Source: Streptomyces umbrinus
GTDB lineage: Bacteria; Actinomycetota; Actinomycetes; Streptomycetales; Streptomycetaceae
Assembly (NCBI RefSeq): GCF_030817415.1
Contig: NZ_JAUSZI010000002.1
Location: 7,378,001-7,442,000, forward strand
Direction: 5' to 3'
Length of the DNA stretch: 64,000 nucleotides
Positions 24,965-33,537 of this stretch are shown here, in pieces. How positions within the stretch are numbered: the stretch's first letter is position 1; every line of letters begins with the position of its first letter. Below the pieces are notes generated by a model. It made no database searches, was not told the origin of the DNA, and saw only the letters and a list, made by a program, of their open reading frames with translations. Position numbers and translations under genes: made by a program.

Positions 24965-25474
24965 ATGGAAATCATGACCGACCGCTACATCGACGTGTCC
25001 CTGTCCAAGCGCGGAGTCCACTGCACCGCCAAGCTCCTCGACGACCGTGCGCCGATCACCTGCGAGGCGGTGTGGAACGCGCTGCCGCTGAGCAGTGACG
25101 TGTACCACGCGAAGTACGCCCGCAACGAGATCTACGCCCTGTTCCCGGCGTTCGCCCCGGCCGAGCCGCCGCTGGAGAACCCGACCGTCACGCCCATTCC
25201 GGGCGATCTCTGCTATTTCTCCTTCTCCGGTACGCAGCTGGGTACGCAGGCGTACGGGTACGGCTCGGGCGCCGGTGTCCAGGCCGGCGCTCCGGTGATC
25301 GACCTCGCCCTGTTCTACGAGCGGAACAATCTGCTGCTCAACGGGGATGTGGGGTGGGTCCCCGGGATTGTGTGGGGGCAGGTGGTGGAGGGGCTGGATG
25401 CGATGGCGGAGGCGTGCAATGACCTCTGGCGTGCGGGCGCGCTGGGAGAGACGCTGAGCTTCTCCCGGGTCTAG
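24965..25474 (+). CDS. DUF3830 family protein
   Basis: A 169-residue small cytosolic protein with a predicted cyclophilin-like beta-barrel. Sequence landmarks are 'VWNALPLSSDVYHAKYARNE' (partial), EIYALFPAFAPAEPP, PIPGDLCYFSF and 'DLALFYERNNLLLNGDVGWVPG'. DUF3830 proteins are usually encoded beside transporters, amidases and Asp/Glu racemase-like proteins, as here; their chemistry is unknown. ATG 24965 (with a second ATG at 24974) follows GGGGTGG. It is divergent from ehuB, so both could be controlled from the same 87-bp promoter. Confidence 0.8.
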   Translation: MEIMTDRYIDVSLSKRGVHCTAKLLDDRAPITCEAVWNALPLSSDVYHAKYARNEIYALFPAFAPAEPPLENPTVTPIPGDLCYFSFSGTQLGTQAYGYGSGAGVQAGAPVIDLALFYERNNLLLNGDVGWVPGIVWGQVVEGLDAMAEACNDLWRAGALGETLSFSRV

Positions 25475-25522
25475 GGGCTGCAGGGCTGGGGTTTGCTGGG
25501 GAGCTGCGGGCCGGTGGGGGCT

Positions 25523-25712
25523 GGTCGCGCAGTTCCCCGCGCCCCTAAAAGCCAAAAGACTGCGCAGTTCCCCGCGCCCCTGGGGGGTGGATGGTTGACG
25601 TGTTGGGTTCACCGCGGGTCGGTGGGGGGTTGCTCGCGCAGTTCCCCGCGCCCCCAAGGGCAAAAAGCCAGGGGCGCAGCCCCGCTTTTCAGGGGCGCGG
25701 GGAACTGCGCGA
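25523..25712. repeat. Repeat cluster: four palindromic-repeat copies, one inverted
   Basis: Core copies lie at 25527-25546, 25562-25581 and 25635-25654 (plus) and 25691-25710 (minus). The flanks of the first and last copies are also inverted complements (GGGCCGGTGGGGGCTG), giving an extended unit of about 40 bp and a large potential cruciform between DUF3830 and the amidase gene. Confidence 0.9.
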
Positions 25713-25747
25713 TCAGCCCCCACCGGCCCGTAGTCGAATCACCGGCC

Positions 25748-27154
25748 TTACAGCGGAGTGCTCGGCGGGGCGATCCCCGCGACCCCCGCTTCGTACAACG
25801 CATGCGCTGTCCGCAGGACCAGCGAGTCCTGGTGGCGGGCGGCCACGATCTGGAGCCCCACCGGGAGACCGGAGTCATCCATGCCTACCGGGACGGTAGC
25901 CGCGGGCTGCTGGGTCATGTTGAACGGGTACGTGAACGGGGTCCAGCCCGTCCACCGGCGGTGCCCCGAGCCACGGGGAACCTCCGCGCCCGCCTCGAAC
26001 GCGGTGATCGGGATCGTCGGGGTGACCAGGACGTCGTAGGTCTCGTGGAAGAGGCCCATCCGGCGGCCGAGTTCCATACGTACGTCCACCGCCGCGAGAT
26101 AGTCCAGCGCGCTGGACCGGGCCCCGGCCTCGCAGATCTCCCGCAGCCCCGGGTCCAGCAGTTCCCGCTGGTCGGGGCCGAGCCGCTGGGTGACCCGGGC
26201 CGCCCCGCCGAACCACAGGGTGTGGAACGCCTCGACGGGATCCGTGAAGTCGGGGTCGGCCTCCTCGACGTACGCCCCGAGGGACGCGAGCCCCTCCACC
26301 CCGCGCCGCACCGCCGCGGCGACCCCGGGCCGCACGGCGACCTGGCCACCGAGGGAGGGCGAGTACGCGACGCGCAACCCCCGCACGCCGCCGGCCAGTC
26401 CGTCCACGAACGAGCCGTTCACCGGGCCGAGCTGCGACCAGTCGCGAGGGTCGGGACCGCTGATGACGTCCATCATCAGGGCGGCGTCCGCCGCGTCCCG
26501 TGTCATCGGCCCGACGTGCGCCAGCGTGCCGAACGCGCTCGCGGGATACAGCGGCACCCTCCCGTACGTCGCCTTCAGCGCGAAGATCCCGCAGAAGGCG
26601 CCGGGGATACGGACGCTGCCGCCCCCGTCCGTACCGAGGGACAGCGGGCCCGCGCCCAGCGCCACGGCCGCCGCGCTGCCGCCGCTTGACCCGCCCGAGG
26701 TGCGTGAGAGGTCGTACGGGTTCCGTGTCACGCCCGCCTGCGGTGAGTCGGTGACGCCCTTCCAGCCGAACTCGGGTGTCGTCGTCCGGCCGACGAACAC
26801 GGCCCCGTGCTCGCGCAGCCGGGCGACGGAAGGCGCGTCCTCGTCCCAACGGCCCTCCGGGGAGATCGTTTTGGAGCCCTTCAGGGTCGGCCCGCCGCGC
26901 ATCAGCAGGATGTCCTTCACCGAGACCGGCACCCCGTCGACCAGCCCCGCCGGCTCACCGCGCCGCCATCGCTCGGCCGACTCCGCGGCCTGGGAGAGGG
27001 CCGCGTCCGCCTCGACGCGTACGAACGCGTTCACCGCGGGCTGGACCTCCTCGGCCCTGTGCAGCGCGGCCCGCACCACGTCCACGGGGCTGAATTCGCC
27101 CTTGCGGTATCCCTCGACGAGTCGTACAGCGGTCAGCTCGGTGAGCTCGGTCAT
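25748..27154 (-). CDS. Amidase signature family hydrolase
   Basis: A 468-residue amidase. The Ser-cisSer-Lys triad is visible: Lys in GVPVSVKDILLMRGG, and both serines in the glycine/serine-rich signature TSGGSSGGSAAAVALG, followed by GTDGGGSVRIPGAFCG. Members hydrolyse carboxamides, for example acylamides, urethanes or ring-opened hydantoins; the substrate is not clear. ATG 27154 has GGAGGGG upstream. It is the second gene of a two-gene unit with the dehydrogenase (32-base gap). Its setting next to an Ehu-type importer and EutA-like proteins suggests a role in degrading the imported amide, such as hydrolysis of an N-acetylated or ring-opened intermediate. Confidence 0.9.
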   Translation of the reverse strand: MTELTELTAVRLVEGYRKGEFSPVDVVRAALHRAEEVQPAVNAFVRVEADAALSQAAESAERWRRGEPAGLVDGVPVSVKDILLMRGGPTLKGSKTISPEGRWDEDAPSVARLREHGAVFVGRTTTPEFGWKGVTDSPQAGVTRNPYDLSRTSGGSSGGSAAAVALGAGPLSLGTDGGGSVRIPGAFCGIFALKATYGRVPLYPASAFGTLAHVGPMTRDAADAALMMDVISGPDPRDWSQLGPVNGSFVDGLAGGVRGLRVAYSPSLGGQVAVRPGVAAAVRRGVEGLASLGAYVEEADPDFTDPVEAFHTLWFGGAARVTQRLGPDQRELLDPGLREICEAGARSSALDYLAAVDVRMELGRRMGLFHETYDVLVTPTIPITAFEAGAEVPRGSGHRRWTGWTPFTYPFNMTQQPAATVPVGMDDSGLPVGLQIVAARHQDSLVLRTAHALYEAGVAGIAPPSTPL

Positions 27155-27186
27155 CCGCCCCTCCAACGTGCTTCAGTGGACGTGCT

Positions 27187-28161
27187 TCAGTGGCCAGGTA
27201 CGTATCCACGCTGCTTGTCGACGACGTTCGGCAGCGGCTCTCCCGTCTCCCAGAGCTCGTACAACTCCACGAACTGCGAACCGAGTTCGTCCCGCCAGCC
27301 CACCGTGTCCCCGCTCATGTGCGGCGACACGATGAGGCCCGGGGCCTCCCACAACGGGCTGTCGGGGCCCAGCGGTTCGTGCTCGAAGACGTCGAGCGCC
27401 GCCCCCGCGATCCAGCGGCTCGCGAGAGCCTCGGCCAGCGCTTCCTCGATCACAAGCTGCCCGCGACCGACGTTCACGAAGCGTGCCGACGGCTGCATCA
27501 GTCCAAAACGCCGCGCGTCGAACATCCCGTGCGTGTCCTCGGTGAGCGGCGCCGCGGACACCACCCAGTCGGCGCGCGCGATCAGCCGGTCGAGATCCTC
27601 CGGGCCGTGCACCCCCTCGCGCGGCGTGCGCCCCACGAGCGCCGTCGTCATACCGAGCGCCTTGAGCGTCCCCTCGATCGCACGCCCGATCGGCCCGGAA
27701 CCGACCACGCACGCGCGATTGCCGGAGATCCGCTGCGACTCGCGGTGCCGCCACTCCCGGGCCCGCTGCAGGTCCCAGGTGCGCGGCAGGTCCTTGGCCA
27801 TGGCGAGGACGAGCGCGGCCACGTACTCCGCGATCGGCTGGTCGAAGACGCCGCGCGCGTTCGTCACCAGCGTGCCGGACGCGGCGAGTTCGGGGCACAT
27901 CAGGTGGTCCACGCCCGCGCTCGCCGTGTGCACCCAGCGTGGTCGCGGGCCCTCGCCGGGCCAGGCCCGGCGCACGGCGTGCGAGGCGAAGTCCCAGACC
28001 AGCAGGACGTCCGCGGAGGGCAGGAGCGCGGCCAGCGACGACTCGTCGGCGTGCTCGACGCGCACCCGGCCGGTGAGCCGGCCGAGCCGGGGCGGCGGGT
28101 CGGCGTCGAGCACCAGGAGGGTTGTCTTTTCGGCCAGGTTCGGGGGCGTGGCAGAGGTCAT
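27187..28161 (-). CDS. D-2-hydroxyacid dehydrogenase family protein
   Basis: A 324-residue NAD(P)-dependent dehydrogenase. The Rossmann loop is CVVGSGPIGRAIEGTLKALG; catalytic residues appear as Arg in FVNVGRGQLV, Glu in DVFEHEPLG and His in VSPHMSGDTV. The usual substrate-binding half lies in residues 1-110 and 290-324. It would interconvert a 2-oxoacid and D-2-hydroxyacid. I took ATG 28161; ATG 28182 is possible, and neither has a good ribosome site. It shares a 314-bp divergent promoter region with the EutA-like pair and is followed by the amidase. Confidence 0.87.
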   Translation of the reverse strand: MTSATPPNLAEKTTLLVLDADPPPRLGRLTGRVRVEHADESSLAALLPSADVLLVWDFASHAVRRAWPGEGPRPRWVHTASAGVDHLMCPELAASGTLVTNARGVFDQPIAEYVAALVLAMAKDLPRTWDLQRAREWRHRESQRISGNRACVVGSGPIGRAIEGTLKALGMTTALVGRTPREGVHGPEDLDRLIARADWVVSAAPLTEDTHGMFDARRFGLMQPSARFVNVGRGQLVIEEALAEALASRWIAGAALDVFEHEPLGPDSPLWEAPGLIVSPHMSGDTVGWRDELGSQFVELYELWETGEPLPNVVDKQRGYVPGH

Positions 28162-28306
28162 CGGGGGGAAACCATTTCGCAACGAGGGTCCGCTTCTCTG
28201 GTATCTGGACGCTGGACGCCGGGCTCTGAGTGCTCGCGGGACATCGGCCGAACCGTCTGGGACCGGCCGTCGGGCCGGGGGCGCACAGCCGTCTCAGATG
28301 CGCGGA

Positions 28307-28335
28307 TTGACCACGCTCGCACCGGAACCTACCTT
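28307..28335 (+). promoter_or_regulatory. Predicted vegetative promoter of the EutA-like operon
   Basis: TTGACC (28307-28312) and TACCTT (28330-28335) are separated by 17 bp, a good match to the Streptomyces HrdB-type -35/-10. Transcription would start near 28342 and leave a leader of about 135 nt before the ATG at 28476. The rest of the 314-bp divergent spacer (28162-28475) shows no other structure I can name. Confidence 0.6.
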
Positions 28336-28475
28336 CGTCAACAAGGGCTAGTTTCCGTGGGAATCCCGGAGTCCCGTCCGTTCCCCTGTCCCGACGTCCC
28401 GGCATGCGCCGGCTTGTGTCCCCCCGGCCTCCCGGCCGGTCACCACCGCTCGCTCGATCTGAGTTGGGGCTGCTC

Positions 28476-29282
28476 ATGGACGTCTCCTTCCTTGGTGGAC
28501 CACACCCTCAAAGGGGTGTCGGCGTCGTCGCTCCCTTCGATTTCGCTCTCGACCGTGAACTGTGGCGCTGGGTCCCCGACGAGGTCTCACTCCACCTCAC
28601 CCGTACGCCGTTCGTGCCCGTCGAGGTCAGCCTCGACCTGGCCCGACTGGTCAGCGAGCACGAGACGCTCGGCGACGCGGTGCGCGCGCTGAACGCCGTC
28701 GGGCCGGAGATCGTCGCGTACGCCTGTACGTCCGGCAGCTTCGTCGGCGGTATCCCGGGCGAGCGCGCGATGTGCGAGGCCATGACCCGGGCCGGCGAGA
28801 TCCCCTCCGTGACCACGTCCGGCGCCCTCCTGGAGGCACTGGAGGAGCTGGGCGCACGCCGGATCGCGCTCGTCACGCCGTACACCGTCTCCGTCACCCA
28901 GTCCCTGGAGGAGTACCTCGCCGAGGCGGGCATCACGGTCACCGGCCGCGCCTACATGGGCCTGACCAGGCACATCTGGAAGGTCCCGTACCGCAACGTG
29001 GTCGACATGGCCCGCGACGCCGTACGCGGGCAGGCGGACGCCCTCTTCATCAGCTGCACGAATCTCCCCACCTACGACGTCATCCCGCAGCTGGAGGCAG
29101 AGCTGCGCATTCCGGTGATCTCGGCCAACCAGGTGACGATGTGGGCTGCCCTGCGTCACCTGGGTACCCGGGCAGTAGGGCCGTATCAAGCGCTGATCGA
29201 CGAGTCGGCGCGACAGCGGCCCGTACCGCCCGCGCTACCGGCAGAACCAGCGCTACCGGAAGAACAGGAAGGTTGGGCATGA
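28476..29282 (+). CDS. Maleate isomerase / Asp-Glu racemase family protein (EutA-like), two-cysteine form
   Basis: A 268-residue member of the arylmalonate decarboxylase / maleate cis-trans isomerase / Asp racemase fold. Both catalytic cysteine positions are filled: Cys84 in VAYACTSGSF and Cys194 in LFISCTNLPTYD. EutA of ectoine catabolism belongs to this family. Intact cysteines favour a cofactor-independent isomerase or racemase. The C-terminal 25 residues are a Pro/Glu/Ala-rich tail. ATG 28476; the stop overlaps the start of a paralogue (ATGA). The exact reaction is unknown; maleate isomerisation, racemisation of an amino acid-like intermediate, or an ectoine-pathway step are candidates. 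Confidence 0.82.
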   Translation: MDVSFLGGPHPQRGVGVVAPFDFALDRELWRWVPDEVSLHLTRTPFVPVEVSLDLARLVSEHETLGDAVRALNAVGPEIVAYACTSGSFVGGIPGERAMCEAMTRAGEIPSVTTSGALLEALEELGARRIALVTPYTVSVTQSLEEYLAEAGITVTGRAYMGLTRHIWKVPYRNVVDMARDAVRGQADALFISCTNLPTYDVIPQLEAELRIPVISANQVTMWAALRHLGTRAVGPYQALIDESARQRPVPPALPAEPALPEEQEGWA

Positions 29283-30010
29283 CGGCTCTCGGATTCCTCT
29301 ACCCGGGCCACTCGGCCGAGGACGACTACCCGCGCATGGAGCAGCTCCTTGGCAGCGACATCCGCCTCCAGGTCGTCCACACGGACATCGGGGAGGACGC
29401 CCACCGCGTGGACGCGTTGCTGGAGATGGGCTCGGCGGCCCGGCTCGCCGCCGGGGTCGAGGACCTGCGGCTGTCCGGGGCCGAGGCGGTGGTCTGGGCC
29501 TGCACGAGCGGCAGTTTCGTCTACGGCTGGGAGGGCGCCCACGATCAGGTCCGCACCCTGGCCACGACGGCGGGGCTGCCTGCCTCGTCGACGTCCTTCG
29601 CGTTCGCCCATGCCGTACGGGAGCTGGGCGTGAAGCGGGTCGCGATCGCGGCGACGTACCCCGACGACGTGGCCGTTCTCTTCGGGAACTTCCTGACGGA
29701 CGCGGGCCTGGACGTCCTCGGCGTGCGCAGTTCCGGGATCATCACGGCGGCCGAGGTGGGTACGTGGGGTGAGGCCGAGGTGCTGGCCCTGGCCCGCGCG
29801 GGCGACCATCCGGAGGCGGAGGCCGTCCTCCTCCCGGACACGGCCCTCCACACGGCCTCCCACATCCCGGCCCTGGAAAAGGAACTCGGCAAGCCGGTCC
29901 TCACCGCCAACCAGGTCACGGTCTGGGAGGCCCTACGCCTCACGGACCGCCGCGTGAACGCCCCCGAACTCGGCGCCCTCTTCACCAGGGAGCCGATCGT
30001 CCAGGCGTGA
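29279..30010 (+). CDS. EutA-like paralogue lacking the second catalytic cysteine
   Basis: A 243-residue protein of the same family as its upstream neighbour (shared ACTSGSFV, 'LxxTxGLPAxxTSxAFxxAxxELGxxRxAxxxxY', PVLTANQVTVWEAL). Cys75 in VVWACTSGSF is retained, but the second cysteine position, SCTN in the neighbour, reads PDTA here (Asp187). One-cysteine members of this fold include arylmalonate decarboxylase-type enzymes, so this copy may do a different reaction or be a partner subunit. It is translationally coupled to the first gene. Confidence 0.82.
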   Translation: MTALGFLYPGHSAEDDYPRMEQLLGSDIRLQVVHTDIGEDAHRVDALLEMGSAARLAAGVEDLRLSGAEAVVWACTSGSFVYGWEGAHDQVRTLATTAGLPASSTSFAFAHAVRELGVKRVAIAATYPDDVAVLFGNFLTDAGLDVLGVRSSGIITAAEVGTWGEAEVLALARAGDHPEAEAVLLPDTALHTASHIPALEKELGKPVLTANQVTVWEALRLTDRRVNAPELGALFTREPIVQA

Positions 30011-30060
30011 CCGCCCCAGGCCCCGTGGGGTGTGTTGTCGGGTGCGGGTTCGTTGTGGCT

Positions 30061-30118
30061 GGTCGCGCAGTTCCCCGCGCCCCTAAAGACCTAAGGGGCG
30101 CGGGGAACTGCGCAGTCT
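30061..30118. repeat. Palindromic repeat pair forming a perfect hairpin
   Basis: A plus-strand core at 30065-30084 and a minus-strand core at 30094-30113 face each other across nine bases, giving a 20-bp perfect stem after the EutA-like operon; this arrangement could act as a terminator. It is followed by GGGTCCGGGGGCGGAGCCCC (about 30125-30144), another common Streptomyces intergenic element. Confidence 0.9.
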
Positions 30119-30253
30119 TTTGGGGGTCCGGGGGCGGAGCCCCTGAGGAGTGACGGGACTGGGTAGGGGCGGCGGGGGCGAGGGAATAAAGCGGAGCCCA
30201 CCTCCTGTTAGGTCAGGCGCGGACAACGCGTCGTACCAAACAGGAGGACCCCC

Positions 30254-31396
30254 GTGGCGGCACCGGACCACACCCCCAGCGAACCCGACGAGATCAGGGC
30301 GGAGGCGAAGGGGACCGCACAGGTACCCCTCTCCGTCCTGGACCTGGTCACGGTAGGCGCCGGCCGCACCGCGACGGACGCCCTCCGCACCAGCGTCAAG
30401 CTCTCCCGCCTCGCGGAGGACAGGGGATTCCACCGCTACTGGGTGGCCGAACACCACTCCATGCCGGGCGTGGCCTCCACCTCCCCCGCCGTGATCCTCG
30501 CCCACCTCGCCGCCCACACGACCCGCATCCGCCTGGGCTCGGGCGGCGTGATGCTCCCGAACCACGCCCCGCTGGTCATCGCGGAGCAGTTCGGCACCTT
30601 GGAGGCGATGGCTCCCGGCCGCGTCGACCTGGGCCTTGGCCGAGCCCCCGGCACGGACGGCGCCACCGCGGCCGCCCTCCGCCGCACCGAGCGGCTCAAC
30701 GAGGGCGCGGACGACTTCCCCGAGCAGCTCGCGGAGCTCACCCGCTTCCTGGACGACGACTTCCCGCCCGGGCACCCCTACGCCCGCATCCACGCGGTCC
30801 CGGGCCCCATCCAGGCGACCTCCCCCGGCGGAGTCCAGTCCCCGCACCGCCCGCCGATCTGGCTGCTCGGCTCCTCCGGCTTCAGCGCCCGCCTCGCGGG
30901 CACCCTCGGTCTGCCCTTCGCCTTCGCGCACCACTTCTCGGCGCAGAACACGGTCCCGGCGCTCGACCTCTACCGCGAGTCCTTCCGGCCGTCGGCCGTA
31001 CTCGACTCGCCCTACGCCCTGATCGGCGTCTCCGCCCTCGCGACGGACGACGAGAAGGAGGCCCGCCGCCAGATCATGGCCGCCGCGCTGAACATGGTCC
31101 GCCTGCGCACCGGCCGCCCCGGCCTGGTTCCCACCCCGGAGGAGGCGGAGGCGTACGAGTTCAGCCCGATGGAGCGGGAGTTCGTCGACTCCTGGAACAC
31201 GAACGTCGTCCACGGCACCGCCGACGAGGTCCGCTCCGGCCTCGACGACCTCCAGAAGCGCACCGGCGCCGACGAGTTGATGCTCACCGCCAACGCCCAC
31301 AGCGGCGACGTACGCCTGCGCTCCTACGAACTGATCGCGGACGCCTACCAGTTGCCCGCGGTCGGAGAGACTCAGGCCGGGGAGCCTCAGGCCTGA
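30254..31396 (+). CDS. LLM-class flavin-dependent oxidoreductase
   Basis: A 380-residue bacterial luciferase-like monooxygenase that would use reduced FMN or F420. Landmarks are LSVLDLVTVGAGRTATDALR, RYWVAEHHSMPGVASTSPAV, IRLGSGGVMLPNHAPLVIAE, 'LAPGRVDLGLGRAPGTDG' (the protein has MAPGRVDLGLGRAPG) and 'SSGFSARLAGTLGLPFAFAHHF'. It matches the 'MsnO8/YhbW-like' LLM group. GTG 30254 has a strong AGGAGG. Its 3' end overlaps the convergent GGDEF-EAL gene by ten bases. Substrate unknown. Confidence 0.9.
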   Translation: MAAPDHTPSEPDEIRAEAKGTAQVPLSVLDLVTVGAGRTATDALRTSVKLSRLAEDRGFHRYWVAEHHSMPGVASTSPAVILAHLAAHTTRIRLGSGGVMLPNHAPLVIAEQFGTLEAMAPGRVDLGLGRAPGTDGATAAALRRTERLNEGADDFPEQLAELTRFLDDDFPPGHPYARIHAVPGPIQATSPGGVQSPHRPPIWLLGSSGFSARLAGTLGLPFAFAHHFSAQNTVPALDLYRESFRPSAVLDSPYALIGVSALATDDEKEARRQIMAAALNMVRLRTGRPGLVPTPEEAEAYEFSPMEREFVDSWNTNVVHGTADEVRSGLDDLQKRTGADELMLTANAHSGDVRLRSYELIADAYQLPAVGETQAGEPQA

Positions 31397-33537
31397 GAGC
31401 AGGCCGCCGTCAACAGCGCGGAGATACGATCCGGCGCCACCGGCCGGGAGTACAGCCACCCCTGGCCGGTGTCGCAGCCGATACGCCGCAGCCGTGACGC
31501 CTGTCCCGCGGTCTCCACGCACTCGGCGGTGACCGTCAGACCGAGCCGGTGCGCGAGCTGGATCATCGCCTCGACGATGACCTCGTCCGCCGGGTTGGAA
31601 CGGGCGTCCGGACCCGCGCCGTTCTCGCCGGTCTCGTACTGGAAGCCCCGCACGAACGACCCGTCGAGTTTCAGCACCGAGACGGGCAGGCGGCTGAGGT
31701 AGGCGAGGTTCGAGTAGCCCGTGCCGAAGTCGTCGATCGCGATGCGTACGCCCATGTCGCTGAGGGCCTGGAGGGCCTGCAGCGGGCGGCCCGCGGAGCC
31801 CATCACCGCGGACTCGGTGAGCTCCAGTTGCAGGAGGTGCGGGGCGAGGCCGGTCTCCGCGAGGGTCGCCGCCACGTCCGCCACCAGGTCGGAGTCCCAG
31901 ACCTGGCGCACTGCCACGTTCACGCTGACGAAGATCGGTTCCGCGTCCGGGTGGTCCAGCTGCCAGCGGCGCGCCTGCCGGCAGGCGGTGGCCAGAACCC
32001 AGCGGCCCAGCTGCACGATCGAACCGTCTTCTTCGGCAAGTCCGATGAACCGATTCGGCGTCAGTGTGCCGAACTGGGGATGGTTCCATCGCACCAGTGC
32101 CTCGACCCCGCGCACCCCGCCGTCCTCCATGCACACGAGCGGCTGGTACTCCAGCGCGAACTCGCCCTTCTCGATGGCCGGGCGGAGTGTGGAGGAGAGG
32201 GCCTGGCGTGTCATCCGGTGGGCGTTGCGCTCCGGGTCGAACAGCGTCCAGCGGGACTTGCCGTCGGCCTTCGCCCAGTACAGCGTCGTGTCGGCGGCCT
32301 GCATCAGACCGGTCGCGGTGGTGCCGGCCGCGTGCCGCTCGACGACACCGATCGAGGCCGAGACCGAGAGTCGCTGCCCGGAGAGGTCGAACGGCACCTG
32401 CAGGGACTTCAGTACGGAGTCGGCGAGGTCCGCGAGCTGCTCCGTGCCCGTGGAGTCCTCGACCAGCAGCGCGAACTCGTCGCCGCCGAGCCGGGCGACC
32501 AGCGGGGTGGCAGGCCTCGCGTACCCGGCCTCGTTCGCGCAGCGCGTCAGCCGCTCGGCGACGGCCGCGAGCAGCCGGTCGCCGACGCGGTGGCCGAGCG
32601 TGTCGTTGACCGCCTTGAACCCGTCGAGGTCCAGATAGCAGAGCCCGATCCGGCCGGTGCCTGACTCCTCGTACGCCTCCGCCTCCAGCGCGGCCGAAAG
32701 TCGCTCGAAGAACAGGGTGCGGTTGGGCAGCCGGGTCACCGGGTCGTGCATCTGCAGGTGGCGCAGCCGGGCCTGGAGTTCGCGGCGGGCGCTGATGTCG
32801 GAGACCGAGAGCAGCACCGCGCGCTCCTCCTCGGGCAGCGGACTGACCGTCACCTGGGCCCAGAGGGAGTGGCCGTCGGGGTGTTTGAGGCGTCGGGTGC
32901 AGCGCAGCCTGGCCTGCCGGCCGTGGAGCACCTCGCGGTACGCGTGCCACGTACGGGCGTCCGAGGCCAGGTCCACCAGGTCGGCGGCGATCCGGCCGGT
33001 CAGCCCTTCCGGGCCCGCGCCGAGGAGCGCGGCCAGGGTGTCGTTGGCCGTGACGACCAGACCCTCCCGGTCCACGACCGCCATCGCGAGGGGAGCGGCG
33101 GCGAAAGTGGCGCGGAATGTACGGGCGCCGGCCTCGGTGTCGGTGCCGGCAGGGGCTCCGGCGCCGGCGCTGGGATGGGGATGGGGATGGGCGTCGGCAC
33201 GCGGATCGGTGCCGGTGTGGGGGTGGCCGTCGGCCTCGAAGTCGATCCCGGGGCGCGGCGGAGGACCGGCCGGGGAAGCGGCCGAGAGCCGGGCCGGAAG
33301 TCCCGCCGACAGGCCGGACGGAAATCCGGCGAGGAAGTCGGCCGGCAGTCCGGCAGAAAGCTCGGCGGGGAGTCCCGCCGAGAGGTCCAGAGGGGGTGCG
33401 ACCAGGGATTCGACGCGTGGGACCCGTTCCTCGTGAGGAGGGGTCCCGACGCGACGAGAGGCCGCGATGTGACTCTCTGTGACGGCCGGCCGGACGAGGT
33501 CTACCGCGGGCGCCGGCCCATCGGACGTTCCGCTCAC
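31387..33537 (-). CDS. cdgA: PAS-GGDEF-EAL c-di-GMP enzyme (CdgA-like)
   Basis: A 716-residue cytosolic signalling protein. Residues 1-138 are low complexity, with LSAGLPAxL-type repeats (51-87) and a His-Pro run (116-122). A PAS domain (about 140-250) is followed by GGDEF (255-435; motif GGDEF at 351-355 intact) and EAL (445-710; Glu479-Ala-Leu intact, with DDFGTGYSNL and KLDGSFV). Both synthesis and hydrolysis motifs are present, so direction cannot be deduced. Size, domain order and position correspond to CdgA (SCO2817 as I recall), a BldD-controlled diguanylate cyclase that affects development. GTG 33537 follows GGGAGCG. Confidence 0.85.
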   Translation of the reverse strand: MSGTSDGPAPAVDLVRPAVTESHIAASRRVGTPPHEERVPRVESLVAPPLDLSAGLPAELSAGLPADFLAGFPSGLSAGLPARLSAASPAGPPPRPGIDFEADGHPHTGTDPRADAHPHPHPSAGAGAPAGTDTEAGARTFRATFAAAPLAMAVVDREGLVVTANDTLAALLGAGPEGLTGRIAADLVDLASDARTWHAYREVLHGRQARLRCTRRLKHPDGHSLWAQVTVSPLPEEERAVLLSVSDISARRELQARLRHLQMHDPVTRLPNRTLFFERLSAALEAEAYEESGTGRIGLCYLDLDGFKAVNDTLGHRVGDRLLAAVAERLTRCANEAGYARPATPLVARLGGDEFALLVEDSTGTEQLADLADSVLKSLQVPFDLSGQRLSVSASIGVVERHAAGTTATGLMQAADTTLYWAKADGKSRWTLFDPERNAHRMTRQALSSTLRPAIEKGEFALEYQPLVCMEDGGVRGVEALVRWNHPQFGTLTPNRFIGLAEEDGSIVQLGRWVLATACRQARRWQLDHPDAEPIFVSVNVAVRQVWDSDLVADVAATLAETGLAPHLLQLELTESAVMGSAGRPLQALQALSDMGVRIAIDDFGTGYSNLAYLSRLPVSVLKLDGSFVRGFQYETGENGAGPDARSNPADEVIVEAMIQLAHRLGLTVTAECVETAGQASRLRRIGCDTGQGWLYSRPVAPDRISALLTAACSQA

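Noticed and set aside
25523..25712. Repeat cluster as an insertion sequence with terminal inverted repeats
   Set aside because: The arms are inverted but no transposase or target-site duplication exists; the core recurs alone in other spacers.
27190..28692. A long plus-strand frame across the dehydrogenase gene and into the EutA-like gene
   Set aside because: Composition artefact; it crosses a promoter-like spacer and contains no domain.
20666..30010. Calling the region a complete ectoine degradation cluster
   Set aside because: No recognisable DoeA/DoeB hydrolase or deacetylase is present, so only resemblance can be claimed.
30083..32950. A 955-codon open frame on the minus strand
   Set aside because: It runs antisense to the LLM gene and out of frame with the GGDEF-EAL protein, both of which have clear motifs.
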